Assembly (NCBI RefSeq): GCF_007991215.1
Contig: NZ_BJXX01000069.1
Span: 1 to 64,000, forward strand
Reading direction: 5' to 3'
DNA length: 64,000 bases
Origin: Aneurinibacillus danicus
GTDB taxonomy: Bacteria; Bacillota; Bacilli; Aneurinibacillales; Aneurinibacillaceae
Under the pieces are notes generated by a model. The model saw only the letters and a program-made list of their open reading frames with translations, did not search any database and had not been told where the DNA came from. Positions 17,969-25,568 of this stretch are shown in pieces (position 1 is the stretch's first letter; the number at the start of each line of letters is the position of its first letter). The position numbers were made by a program, and so were the translations under genes.

Positions 17969-19066
17969 GTGAATCTTGCTGATACGCTTGTATACGCCGA
18001 TATCCGACAATTGCGTCAACTCGCCACCTCTTGCGGGCTTACGTGCAATCTCCATTCAAAACACGACCTGATACAAAATCTGCATAATCGTTTGACTTCC
18101 CTTCCCTTTTGCCGGGAGATGCAGGAGAAGCTGACATGGGAAGAGAAGCGGTTCTTGCTTTCTTTGATATTCGAGGCGCGAAAGGAATATTCGCGTGAAG
18201 CGCTGTTGAGCCGGGCGAGAAAATCGTTTAAAGAAGATATACAGCATGATGAACACGAGCGATTGGTAGAGCGAGTGCTTAAGTGCGGGTGGCTGTTCCG
18301 CATGCAGAAGCCCCATTCAACCGTGTATGCGATCCCGAGCGATTTGCAGCGGCGGTGGCGGGATATTTTTGTTAAAGAAGTGCGTGATGCTGCATATGGT
18401 AATTATACGAAGCCCGATTTATACCGCGACGACACGTATGTTATGGCACATGATGTACAGCAATTGCTTCGTTTTGTGCAGACGAATCGCGTACCGTTGT
18501 CCAAAGAAGGAGTTATGTACCGCAGGCAGCAGCAGAAACTGATGGATTTGATGGCCGTGCGTGAGAACCCGGTCGATGGCAAAGAGTGGCGTTTTGGATA
18601 CGGACGAAGATTCCGGAATTATCCGGACCGTCTTGCGCTGTTGTATGACTATACGTATCATCAGCAATGGTTAAGGGAAAGGGCAGAAGGGCTAACGCTG
18701 ACGGAAGAAGGAATGAGGCAGGCATTGGCGCAAGAGTGGGAGAAAGAAGAAAGAGCGAACAGTCTCGTAACGTTTTGGCTGCTATCTTACAAAAAAGCGA
18801 TCCCTGCAATTGAAAGTCTGTGGATGTTCATTGTCTCTATCTGTGAACCGGAATGGCTTGATGAAGAAAGCCTTGTTCATGCGCTGCAAAATTGGGTGTG
18901 TCCTTTTTATTATGACACTGAAGAAGAGGTGGTTCGCCGCCGTCTACTATCCATGATGGTATATCTGGGAATCCTAAGCCGCGGAATGGTTACCGCAGAT
19001 TCCCCTGTTTATCTGGTAACAAACTGGGGTAAATCTTTATTAAATAGGACACAACATTGTAAATAG
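17969..19066 (+). CDS. Conserved-looking protein of unknown function
   Basis: A 365-residue protein starting at GTG after AAAGGGG. It is rich in charged residues and aromatic pairs (WRDIF, WRFGYGRRFRNYPDR, YTYHQQWLRERAEG), with no signal peptide, membrane helix, P-loop or zinc motif. The N-terminal 40 residues (LVYADIRQLRQLATSCGL, then a helical L-I-Q-N-L segment) look like a SAP-type or winged-helix DNA-binding fold. The general layout recalls the domain that accompanies XPB-type helicases, but I cannot confirm that. It lies between the ypiA-like gene and the IDEAL-domain gene. Base use is like its neighbours. I do not assign a function. Confidence 0.6.
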   Translation: MNLADTLVYADIRQLRQLATSCGLTCNLHSKHDLIQNLHNRLTSLPFCREMQEKLTWEEKRFLLSLIFEARKEYSREALLSRARKSFKEDIQHDEHERLVERVLKCGWLFRMQKPHSTVYAIPSDLQRRWRDIFVKEVRDAAYGNYTKPDLYRDDTYVMAHDVQQLLRFVQTNRVPLSKEGVMYRRQQQKLMDLMAVRENPVDGKEWRFGYGRRFRNYPDRLALLYDYTYHQQWLRERAEGLTLTEEGMRQALAQEWEKEERANSLVTFWLLSYKKAIPAIESLWMFIVSICEPEWLDEESLVHALQNWVCPFYYDTEEEVVRRRLLSMMVYLGILSRGMVTADSPVYLVTNWGKSLLNRTQHCK

Positions 19067-19272
19067 TTAAGGACACATCACACATCCCACGGACGAGAAT
19101 ATGATGAAGTAATAGAAACTGATTCTCTTCCGGCTCAAGGAGTGAGATAACATTAAAGATAGTTAATTCTGAATATTTAAACAACTATGCAGTTGGTCAC
19201 ATAGGCCGCTCGTTAATCAAGCATGCATACAAAAAAGAAGCAAAGCGGTACTATCGAATGGAGGGAAAACAA

Positions 19273-19476
19273 ATGGAAAAGCAAAAGCAAAACATTGTAA
19301 ATCCTTCGACACTTAGCCTTATGGCCGAAATGATTTTAGATGAAGCCATCCGTAAATATCGAATTGAAAATCTTTATAAGCATATTGATGAAGCGTTAGA
19401 AGCAGGTGACAAGAGCAGATTCAAGACATTGACTAGCGAGCTTAAAGAAGTGCTCGGAACGAAAGCGGTCAAGTAG
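19273..19476 (+). CDS. IDEAL-domain small protein (YpiB C-terminal type)
   Basis: This 67-residue protein contains the IDEAL motif itself, in HIDEALEAGDKSRF near residues 43-56. B. subtilis YpiB, at the same place in the chromosome, has an N-terminal UPF0302 domain followed by IDEAL. Here only the IDEAL part exists, and the 200 bases upstream hold no UPF0302 coding sequence that I can see. The start at 19273 follows GGAGGG; the ATG five codons earlier overlaps that site. The gene is closed by a strong terminator, so it is a stand-alone unit. The role of the domain is unknown. Confidence 0.8.
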   Translation: MEKQKQNIVNPSTLSLMAEMILDEAIRKYRIENLYKHIDEALEAGDKSRFKTLTSELKEVLGTKAVK

Positions 19477-19502
19477 CGCAACGAAAAAAGATATGGTAAG
19501 CT

Positions 19503-19527
19503 AAAACCCGGAAATTCCGGGTTTTTT
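19503..19527 (+). terminator. Terminator after IDEAL-domain gene
   Basis: AACCCGG (19505-19511) pairs with CCGGGTT (19517-19523), followed by a run of six T residues. Confidence 0.9.
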
Positions 19528-19570
19528 GCTTTTTGAGAACCTGAATAGTAAAAGGAAAGAGGGAAGAAAT

Positions 19571-20032
19571 ATGCGCTGGAAAGCGGAGGACATGGAACAG
19601 ATCATTGCGATGCAGGAATATGTGGATACGCTCCTGTATCCCGTATGCGTATCTGGAGAAGAATGGGACGAGAGCTGGATTAAAAATCAATTCTGGCTGG
19701 AGAGAGTATGCGGCTATGCGGAAAGACAGTTGACGGGCCGTTTATTTTTATTCCAACCCTTATGTGTAGCGCTTACAAAGGAAGCGGATGAAGAAATTTC
19801 TTATATGTTTATCCAACAAAATATCCAGGCGCTTTCACGGCGCTTCACTCATTGTATAGTAGTTACGAATGATAACACTGTGTCTATAGAACTTACAAAA
19901 AGGGGAATCGAAACCTACCTTGTTTCTGATCCGCCGGAAGAGAAAGCGGATACGAAGGCTTTCCTCGAAAAAGCTTTGAGCGAAAGCAACCGCATTGTAA
20001 AGCGCTGCATTGCACTCTGGCAGAATAATTAA
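19571..20032 (+). CDS. ypiF: YpiF-like protein (DUF2487 family)
   Basis: The 153-residue product begins MRWKAEDMEQIIAMQEYVDT, matching the start of YpiF/DUF2487 proteins, and lies directly before qcrA as ypiF does in B. subtilis. There is no signal peptide or membrane segment. The middle part alternates beta-type stretches (FLFQPLCVALT, HCIVVTND) in keeping with a small alpha/beta domain. The start at 19571 follows AAAGAGGGAAG; an upstream ATG in frame at 19526 lies in the terminator stem and is rejected. Function is unknown. Confidence 0.82.
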   Translation: MRWKAEDMEQIIAMQEYVDTLLYPVCVSGEEWDESWIKNQFWLERVCGYAERQLTGRLFLFQPLCVALTKEADEEISYMFIQQNIQALSRRFTHCIVVTNDNTVSIELTKRGIETYLVSDPPEEKADTKAFLEKALSESNRIVKRCIALWQNN

Positions 20033-20109
20033 AGGATAAATTGTGACAAAATATATAACAATAAGAAGAAAGGCACAGGAAACTACAGTGTTTCCTACGT
20101 TGCAAATTC

Positions 20110-20138
20110 TTGACAGTATATAACCCTTCCATTATGAT
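20110..20138 (+). promoter_or_regulatory. qcrABC promoter (sigma-A)
   Basis: TTGACA (20110-20115), 17 nt, TATGAT (20133-20138) lies 78 nt before qcrA. Just upstream there is an inverted repeat AGGAAAC (20078-20084)/GTTTCCT with no T-run. The leader carries a small hairpin GTCC/GGAC about 30 nt before the start codon. Confidence 0.85.
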
Positions 20139-20215
20139 GGTTATGTCCTAGTAAAGATGTGTAGTAATGCTTCTGTCCGTGCGGACGTTATCATAAGGAT
20201 AGGAGGTTAGAGAGC

Positions 20216-20740
20216 ATGAGTGAACGTAACAACAAAGGGGTATCCAGAAGGCAATTCCTCAACTATTGTCTTACTGGAGTCGGCGGGTTTTTGGCAGCTG
20301 GGATGTTAGCGCCGATGGTTAGGTTCGCAATCGATCCGGCCCTGCAGAAAGCAGATGCAGCCGGTGACAAAGTTCCCGTAGCGAGCTTAAGCGAGATTAC
20401 TGAAGAGCCGAAAAGCATCAGCTTCAAAAAGAAGATTAAAGATGTGTGGACCGGCGAACAGGAAACTCCTTTAACAGCTTGGGTGTACAAGCAGGGCGAT
20501 GAAGTGATTGCGCTTTCACCAATCTGCAAGCATTTGGGCTGTACGGTGAACTGGAATGGGGATGAAAAGCACAAAAACGAATTCTTCTGTCCCTGTCACT
20601 TGGGACGCTACGAGAAGAATGGAAAGAATGTTCCGGGTACACCGCCAATGAAGCCGCTTGATCAGTACGAGGTCGAAATTAAAGACGGTAAAGTACTGCT
20701 CGGTGAGGTTAAGCCAAACAAGATTGCAGAGGGGGCATAG
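20216..20740 (+). CDS. qcrA: Menaquinol:cytochrome c reductase, Rieske iron-sulfur subunit
   Basis: QcrA (174 residues) is the Rieske protein of the Gram-positive bc complex. A twin-arginine signal (SRRQFLNYCLTG, residues 10-21) and a hydrophobic helix to about residue 38 anchor it in the membrane. The 2Fe-2S ligands are Cys104/His106 and Cys125/His128, with the disulfide pair Cys109/Cys127 in CKHLGC and CPCHLG. AGGAGG precedes the ATG. It leads the qcrABC operon behind a near-consensus promoter. The protein accepts electrons from menaquinol and passes them to the cytochrome c domains of QcrC. Confidence 0.96.
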   Translation: MSERNNKGVSRRQFLNYCLTGVGGFLAAGMLAPMVRFAIDPALQKADAAGDKVPVASLSEITEEPKSISFKKKIKDVWTGEQETPLTAWVYKQGDEVIALSPICKHLGCTVNWNGDEKHKNEFFCPCHLGRYEKNGKNVPGTPPMKPLDQYEVEIKDGKVLLGEVKPNKIAEGA

Positions 20741-20746
20741 TGTAAC

Positions 20747-21418
20747 ATGATCCGCAAAATGTACGATTGGGTCGATGAGCGTCTGAATGTTACCCCGATG
20801 TGGCGTGACATTGCGGACCATGAAGTGCCCGAACACGTAAACCCGGCCCACCATTTTTCGGCGTTTGTTTACTGTTTTGGTGGACTTACTTTCTTTATTA
20901 CCGTTATTCAGATTTTGTCCGGTATGTTCCTGACCATGTATTATGTTCCGGACATTATTAACGCGTATGAATCCGTGAAATACTTACAGAACGAAGTGGC
21001 TTTTGGGGTTATCGTTCGGGGTATGCACCATTGGGGTGCGAGTCTGGTAATCGTAATGATGTTCTTACATACATTACGGGTGTTCTTCCAAGGAGCCTAT
21101 AAGCGTCCGCGTGAATTGAACTGGGTTGTTGGGATGTTAATTTTCTTCGTCATGCTTGGACTGGGCTTCACAGGGTATCTGCTTCCATGGGACAACAAAG
21201 CATACTTCGCTACGAAGGTAGGCATTCAAATTGCGGAGCAAGTTCCGCTGATCGGCGGCTTTATTAAAACGCTGCTTCAGGGTGGACCGATTGTCGGGGC
21301 CGAAACGCTCGCACGTTTCTTTGCAATCCACGTATTCTTCCTGCCTGGCGCGCTGCTTGGTCTTCTGGGCGCACACTTTATTATGATTCGGAGACAGGGA
21401 ATCTCTGGACCGCTATAA
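20747..21418 (+). CDS. qcrB: Menaquinol:cytochrome c reductase, cytochrome b subunit
   Basis: QcrB (223 residues) is a b6-type cytochrome b with four membrane helices. Two histidine pairs for the b hemes appear in the second and fourth helices (MHHWGASLVIVMMFLHTLR and RFFAIHVFF with LLGAHF). Quinol-site and heme-contact glycines occur in LGFTGYLLPWD. It is 6 nt after qcrA. As in B. subtilis and cytochrome b6f complexes, the rest of cytochrome b (subunit IV) is encoded separately, in qcrC. Confidence 0.96.
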   Translation: MIRKMYDWVDERLNVTPMWRDIADHEVPEHVNPAHHFSAFVYCFGGLTFFITVIQILSGMFLTMYYVPDIINAYESVKYLQNEVAFGVIVRGMHHWGASLVIVMMFLHTLRVFFQGAYKRPRELNWVVGMLIFFVMLGLGFTGYLLPWDNKAYFATKVGIQIAEQVPLIGGFIKTLLQGGPIVGAETLARFFAIHVFFLPGALLGLLGAHFIMIRRQGISGPL

Positions 21419-21454
21419 GATGGAGTTCGATCCATTGACAAGGGGGGTAATTCA

Positions 21455-22567
21455 ATGGCTAAGCATGACAAGACGATAGAGTATGTCGGCGACTCGCGCG
21501 TACCCGCGAAACGAATGCCGAACATCGCTCCGTCTTATTCAGAATTTCCGGGCAAATCCGAAGCGTTTTGGCCGAATTTCTTATTGAAAGAATGGATGGT
21601 TGCCGCGGTTGTCTTAATCGCTTTCCTTATTCTTACTATCAGCCATCCATCGCCGCTGGAAGCGAAAGCGGACCCGAACAACGCATCGTATATACCGCTT
21701 CCAGACTGGTATTTCTTGTTCTTGTACCAATTGCTGAAATATCCGTGGCAATCCGGCCAGTGGGTTGTATTCGGGGTAGTGGTTGTGCCGGGTATCGCGT
21801 TTGGCGCGCTGCTCTTGGCTCCATGGCTGGATACGTCACCGGAGCGCAAGCCGTCGAAACGTCCGGTAGCGACAGGTCTTATGCTTCTCGCACTCGTAAG
21901 TATCTTCTATCTTACGTGGGCTGCGATTGATGAACACAACCGTCTGCATCCGAAACCGGCTGCAGGCGCTGGTGGCGAAGCGGCGGCCAAACCGCCGGCT
22001 GATTTCAAACCGGATGCAATCTGGACGAAGCAGGCAAGCTGTCAGGGATGTCATGGTGCGAATATGGAAGGCGGAAGCGGGCCTGCATTGTGGAACGTGG
22101 GAAGCCGTCTTGATGAAAAACAAATTCATGAAGTTATCATGAACGGACGCGGCGCAATGCCGAAGGGCATGTTCAATGGCTCTCCGGAAGAGCTTGACCA
22201 GCTTGTTAAATATCTTGCCAGCCTGAAAGGCGACGGCAAAGGTACAGCGGCTGGCGGTGCTGCTGCTCCTGCTGAGGAGAAGAAGCCGGAAGGCGGAGAC
22301 GCGAATAAAGGCGGCGAAAGCGCAGCGGCTCCAACCGGGGGAACGGCTGAAGAAGGCAAGACGATGGCAAATCAATGTATGGCTTGCCATGGCCAGGATT
22401 TGAAGGGCGGCACGGGCCCGAGTCTGGCTGGCGTTGTTGATAAGCTGAAGCCGGAGGGAGTAGCGGATGTTCTGAAGAACGGACGCGGTGGGATGCCTCC
22501 GCTGGGTGCGTCCTGGTCCGATCAGCAAATGAGCTCGATGATCGAGTATTTGAAAACGGTGAAGTAA
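21455..22567 (+). CDS. qcrC: Menaquinol:cytochrome c reductase, subunit IV fused to two cytochrome c domains
   Basis: The 370-residue protein has a subunit IV-like membrane part with three helices (about 45-63, 102-123, 137-156; PLPDWYFLFLYQLLKYP is the quinol-site segment). Two cytochrome c domains follow. The first has CQGCH at 196-200 with likely axial Met235; the second has CMACH at 308-312 with Met347. They are joined by an alanine/glycine/lysine-rich linker (about 262-300). B. subtilis QcrC is shorter (about 255 residues) and carries one c heme, so this protein has a duplicated domain. The frame is uninterrupted. A terminator follows. Confidence 0.93.
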   Translation: MAKHDKTIEYVGDSRVPAKRMPNIAPSYSEFPGKSEAFWPNFLLKEWMVAAVVLIAFLILTISHPSPLEAKADPNNASYIPLPDWYFLFLYQLLKYPWQSGQWVVFGVVVVPGIAFGALLLAPWLDTSPERKPSKRPVATGLMLLALVSIFYLTWAAIDEHNRLHPKPAAGAGGEAAAKPPADFKPDAIWTKQASCQGCHGANMEGGSGPALWNVGSRLDEKQIHEVIMNGRGAMPKGMFNGSPEELDQLVKYLASLKGDGKGTAAGGAAAPAEEKKPEGGDANKGGESAAAPTGGTAEEGKTMANQCMACHGQDLKGGTGPSLAGVVDKLKPEGVADVLKNGRGGMPPLGASWSDQQMSSMIEYLKTVK

Positions 22568-22576
22568 TGAGTGAAA

Positions 22577-22605
22577 AGCCAGACGGATGAACGTCTGGCT
22601 TTTTC
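22577..22605 (+). terminator. Terminator after qcrC
   Basis: AGCCAGACG (22577-22585) pairs with CGTCTGGCT (22592-22600) and runs into a T-run. The T-run merges with an isolated end of the dispersed repeat at 22603. Confidence 0.92.
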
Positions 22606-22624
22606 TGTGAAAATCATGGAAAAA
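22603..22624 (-). repeat. Isolated terminal sequence of the ~200-bp repeat
   Basis: TTTTTCTGTGAAAATCATG is identical over 19 bases to the right terminus of copy C (at 55452-55467), and only the terminus is present. It sits between the qcrC terminator and ypjA, and the purine-rich sequence just inside it supplies AAAAAAGGATG, the probable ribosome site of ypjA. Confidence 0.6.
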
Positions 22625-22638
22625 AGGATGAATACGGT

Positions 22639-23244
22639 ATGACAACATTATGGAGCTGGTTTATCGCTTCCCTGCGTGCCCCGTGGTTTCTCTGGACGAT
22701 GATTATTATTAACGGATTGGGGTCCGTGTACGGATTTGTCTGGTATGCCTACCAGCTAGAAATGACTTCACCTGCTTTTTTACGTGTTTTCGTGCCGGAT
22801 AGTCCGACCGCGAGTACGCTCTTTACACTGGTATTGATTACACTGCTTGTCGGACGCAGTGTACCTGCACTGGAGGCGTTTGCGGCGGTTACGAACTTTA
22901 AGTATGGGGTATGGGCAGTTGCGGTAATTCTGGCGGGAGCGGCTGTGGGAGATGAGTTGAATTGGCAGCACTATATGCTAATGTTCTCACATGGCGGCAT
23001 GGCGTTGGAGTCCCTGTTGTATGCGCGCTTCTACACATTGCAGCTGCGTCACATTTTTTATGTGGCAGCCTGGACGCTGCTGGGCGATTTACTGGATTAT
23101 ACACTGGACATTCATCCGTGGTTGGCGGACGAGCTGGAGCCCTATGATCACATTGTAGGATGGGCAACGCTGGGGTTAAGCTTATTCAGCTTATGGCTTA
23201 TCTATGCTCTTGTCCGGTTCTTTCGGAGAAGAAAAAGATCATAA
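22639..23244 (+). CDS. ypjA: DUF1405 membrane protein YpjA
   Basis: A 201-residue integral membrane protein with about six hydrophobic segments and short loops. It follows qcrABC just as ypjA does in B. subtilis, and the opening segment (WFLWTMIIINGLGSVYGFVWYAYQL) resembles DUF1405 proteins. It ends with a basic FFRRRKRS tail. The ribosome site AAAGGATG is within sequence left by the repeat end. Function is unknown; the conserved position suggests a link to respiration, but that is only inference. Confidence 0.85.
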   Translation: MTTLWSWFIASLRAPWFLWTMIIINGLGSVYGFVWYAYQLEMTSPAFLRVFVPDSPTASTLFTLVLITLLVGRSVPALEAFAAVTNFKYGVWAVAVILAGAAVGDELNWQHYMLMFSHGGMALESLLYARFYTLQLRHIFYVAAWTLLGDLLDYTLDIHPWLADELEPYDHIVGWATLGLSLFSLWLIYALVRFFRRRKRS

Positions 23245-23254
23245 ACATATCCTT

Positions 23255-23293
23255 GTCCTCTTCTTCATACATATGTGGTAAGAGGAGGAGGAC
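23255..23293 (+). promoter_or_regulatory. Hairpin masking the ypjB ribosome-binding site
   Basis: GTCCTCTTCTTC (23255-23266) can pair over all 12 positions, two of them G-T, with GAGGAGGAGGAC (23282-23293). The second arm is the ypjB Shine-Dalgarno; the loop is 15 nt. This would limit ypjB translation unless the hairpin is opened. Confidence 0.55.
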
Positions 23294-23298
23294 GAGTC

Positions 23299-24141
23299 GT
23301 GAAAAAATTCATTGTTCTATTAAGTGTTGTTTTCCTCTGCGCAGTTCTTTATACAGGATGGTCCGTACTGGATAAGCGCGTCTTCTCCGCAAGAGTACCG
23401 GAGCAGACCATGTCAGTATATCAGAAGATGGATGTTCTGTCGCAGGATGTATACCAATTGACCAAGGAAGCCAAGTATGGAGAGGCAAAAAAGAAGCTGG
23501 CAGAGCTGGGTATATTGTTCGCCGGAACGAAGCCGCCCAAGGGGCTGTCGATTGAAGCGATGAATGCGCTGTCGGATACCATTGTCAAAGCGAAACGGGC
23601 GTTTGCGGCGGTTGAGGCTGAGCCTAATCGCCTGCTCTGGCATGCATTGCAGGTACGCCTGGCCATTGATAGTCTTACACACGAGAAGCAGCCGCTCTGG
23701 AAGAATTACTATAATTCGTATCAGGAACATATCAACAAGATGATGTTGCTTTCGGCCGGACGTAAACAGGCCGAATTCTCACGCGCGTTTGTGCAGAATC
23801 TGCAGCTGTACCAGACGCTAAAACCGGCAATTACAGTCGCCGCTTCCTCACAGCAATTGGAGATGCTGTCTTCGCTTTATAGTTTCTTGCTGCAGGAGAC
23901 GCGAAAAGTCGAGTATAATTGGGACGCCATTACCAATGCGCTTACTGAATTGAACCGCTTAGTGGATGCCATTTTCATCGGAGAAGATCAATCTACCTTC
24001 GCGCCAGGCATGCCACCTGAGTCTCCGCTCCTCATTATTGCGCTCTTCGCTTCCGTCGTCTTGACCTCACTTGGGTATGTGGGGTGGAAAAAGTATAAAG
24101 CGGAGCAGAGTGCAAAGAAGCGAAAACGAAGAGAGCCATAA
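23299..24141 (+). CDS. ypjB: Sporulation protein YpjB
   Basis: The 280-residue protein has an N-terminal hydrophobic segment (FIVLLSVVFLCAVLYTG), a long helical extracytoplasmic part and a second membrane helix near the C-terminus (LLIIALFASVVLTSLGYVGW) with a basic tail. That topology and its place after ypjA fit YpjB, a sporulation-associated membrane protein in Bacillus. The GTG at 23299 is preferred because GAGGAGGAGG lies just before it; the earlier in-frame start at 23275 would lie upstream of that site. Its ribosome site is in a strong hairpin. Confidence 0.82.
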   Translation: MKKFIVLLSVVFLCAVLYTGWSVLDKRVFSARVPEQTMSVYQKMDVLSQDVYQLTKEAKYGEAKKKLAELGILFAGTKPPKGLSIEAMNALSDTIVKAKRAFAAVEAEPNRLLWHALQVRLAIDSLTHEKQPLWKNYYNSYQEHINKMMLLSAGRKQAEFSRAFVQNLQLYQTLKPAITVAASSQQLEMLSSLYSFLLQETRKVEYNWDAITNALTELNRLVDAIFIGEDQSTFAPGMPPESPLLIIALFASVVLTSLGYVGWKKYKAEQSAKKRKRREP

Positions 24142-24143
24142 AA

Positions 24144-24181
24144 GAAGAGACCGGGTAAAACATTTTTCACCCGGTCTCTTC
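24144..24181. terminator. Bidirectional terminator between ypjB and ypjC
   Basis: A perfect 13-bp stem GAAGAGACCGGGT (24144-24156)/ACCCGGTCTCTTC (24169-24181) lies between two convergent genes. On the minus strand it is followed by TTTTA. Confidence 0.85.
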
Positions 24182-24192
24182 CCTATCTTCGC

Positions 24193-25050
24193 CTACTTCT
24201 GCAGCGGCTGTTTTTGCTCATCGAGTGTAAAGCCCTCTCCGAAGACCTCATGCACGTCGTTAATAATAATGAAGGCGTGCGGATCGGCACTATGAACGAG
24301 GTTTTTGAAACGGACGATTTCATTGCGGCTGACCACGCAATATAGCACTTCTTTATCGAGTCCCGTATAACCGCCTCGCCCTTTTAACAGGGTCGCGCCG
24401 CGTCCCATCTCCTGCATAATACGCTGCGAGATATCCACCGCATGGTCGGAAATAATCATAATTGCTTTAGCTGCATACGCGCCCTCCTGAACGAAGTCGA
24501 TGACGCGTGCCGCTACAAACAGTGCAACCAGTGTGTACATAGCCAGATCCAGATTCAAATAGTATAATGATAACCCGATAACGAAGATATCGAAAATAAA
24601 CATCGTACGGCCGATACTCCAGCCTGCATACTTATTCACCAATCGAGCTAAAATATCGACTCCCCCGGTTGTTCCGCCGAAGCGGAATACCAGACCAAGT
24701 CCAAGACCTACCGTGACACCGGCGTAGAGTGCTGCCAGCAGCGTATCATTCTCCATCGGATGACGGAATGAAGAAAATATCGTTAAAAAAAATGATACGG
24801 CGACCGTACCAATAATCGTATAAATGGCCGACTGTCGTCCAAGCAGCTTCCATCCGATAAACAATAGCGGAATGTTAAGTGCCAGGTTCGTTATGCCAGG
24901 GTCCCAATCGAGCGTATATTTCAAAAGCAGTGTAATCCCGGTAATCCCGCCTTCGGCCAGACGATTGGCGATATTGAAATAATTAATGCCGAACCCCATA
25001 ATTGCGGAACCAAGAAGAATCGCAAAAATGTTGCGCACATGATAATTCAT
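24193..25050 (-). CDS. ypjC: YitT-family membrane protein YpjC
   Basis: The 285-residue protein belongs to the YitT family. The first about 170 residues form five membrane helices (NIFAILLGSAIMGFGINYF, ILLKYT, LNIPLLFIGW, IGTVAVSFFL, AALYAGVTVGLGLGLVF), with GGTTGGVDILARL, a family signature. The C-terminal DUF2179 domain follows (about 210-285, KGRGGYTGLDKEVLYCVV). The substrate is unknown, though the family is thought to be transport-like. It is on the opposite strand to its neighbours, as ypjC in the same region of B. subtilis is not, so orientation should be compared. Confidence 0.88.
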   Translation of the reverse strand: MNYHVRNIFAILLGSAIMGFGINYFNIANRLAEGGITGITLLLKYTLDWDPGITNLALNIPLLFIGWKLLGRQSAIYTIIGTVAVSFFLTIFSSFRHPMENDTLLAALYAGVTVGLGLGLVFRFGGTTGGVDILARLVNKYAGWSIGRTMFIFDIFVIGLSLYYLNLDLAMYTLVALFVAARVIDFVQEGAYAAKAIMIISDHAVDISQRIMQEMGRGATLLKGRGGYTGLDKEVLYCVVSRNEIVRFKNLVHSADPHAFIIINDVHEVFGEGFTLDEQKQPLQK

Positions 25051-25101
25051 GAATGTCCTCCTATTATAAGTGCTAGATCCATGGATATTATACCTATAAA
25101 T

Positions 25102-25130
25102 TTGTCAATCTTCCACCTCTGCGGTAACAT
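25102..25130 (+). promoter_or_regulatory. Candidate promoter for ypjD-birA run
   Basis: TTGTCA (25102-25107) and TAACAT (25125-25130) are 17 nt apart, 44 nt before ypjD. Confidence 0.5.
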
Positions 25131-25173
25131 AAGAAATACATAGCAAATATACTGCTGCAAAGGAGGGAACGAT

Positions 25174-25518
25174 ATGCCGGACGAGAAGCAACCGATGACG
25201 ATTGCCGACATGCAGCGCATTGTCGATGAATACATCAGTCAATTCAAAGAAGGGTATTTTTCGCCGCTTGCGCTTATGGCCCGGTTGACAGAAGAGGCGG
25301 GTGAACTGGCACGTGAAGTCAACCATTATTACGGCGAGAAGCCGAAACGGAGAGACGAAGCTGAGAATACGATTGATATGGAGCTGGCAGATTGCCTTTT
25401 TATCCTTATTTGCTTCGCTAATTCTCTTAATATTGACTTAGAGGAAGCGTTTCATGCCATGATGCATAAGTTTAATACGCGCGACAAAGACCGGTGGACA
25501 AAGATTGACACCGAGTAA
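25174..25518 (+). CDS. ypjD: MazG-like nucleotide pyrophosphohydrolase YpjD
   Basis: This 114-residue protein has the single-domain MazG fold signature: EEAGELAREV (E-E-x-x-E) near residues 40-49 and the metal-binding E-L-A-D helix (IDMELADCLFILICFAN) near 68-84. Such enzymes hydrolyse nucleoside triphosphates or house-cleaning substrates to monophosphate and pyrophosphate. AAAGGAGGG precedes the ATG. It heads the cluster that leads to dapB, as in B. subtilis. The exact substrate cannot be told. Confidence 0.9.
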   Translation: MPDEKQPMTIADMQRIVDEYISQFKEGYFSPLALMARLTEEAGELAREVNHYYGEKPKRRDEAENTIDMELADCLFILICFANSLNIDLEEAFHAMMHKFNTRDKDRWTKIDTE

Positions 25519-25568
25519 ATGAATAGTACATATACTGTATACCATAGGCCAAAACGAGGTGTAAGCCA

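Noticed and set aside
18990-19184. 64-residue minus-strand frame between 17969-19066 gene and IDEAL gene
   Set aside because: No ribosome site or promoter was found, it overlaps the end of the upstream gene, and it has no recognisable motif.
20033-20109. TTGTGACAAAATATATAACAA before the qcrA promoter as a Rex operator
   Set aside because: Only the outer four bases are symmetrical and the spacing does not fit TTGTGAA-N4-TTCACAA.
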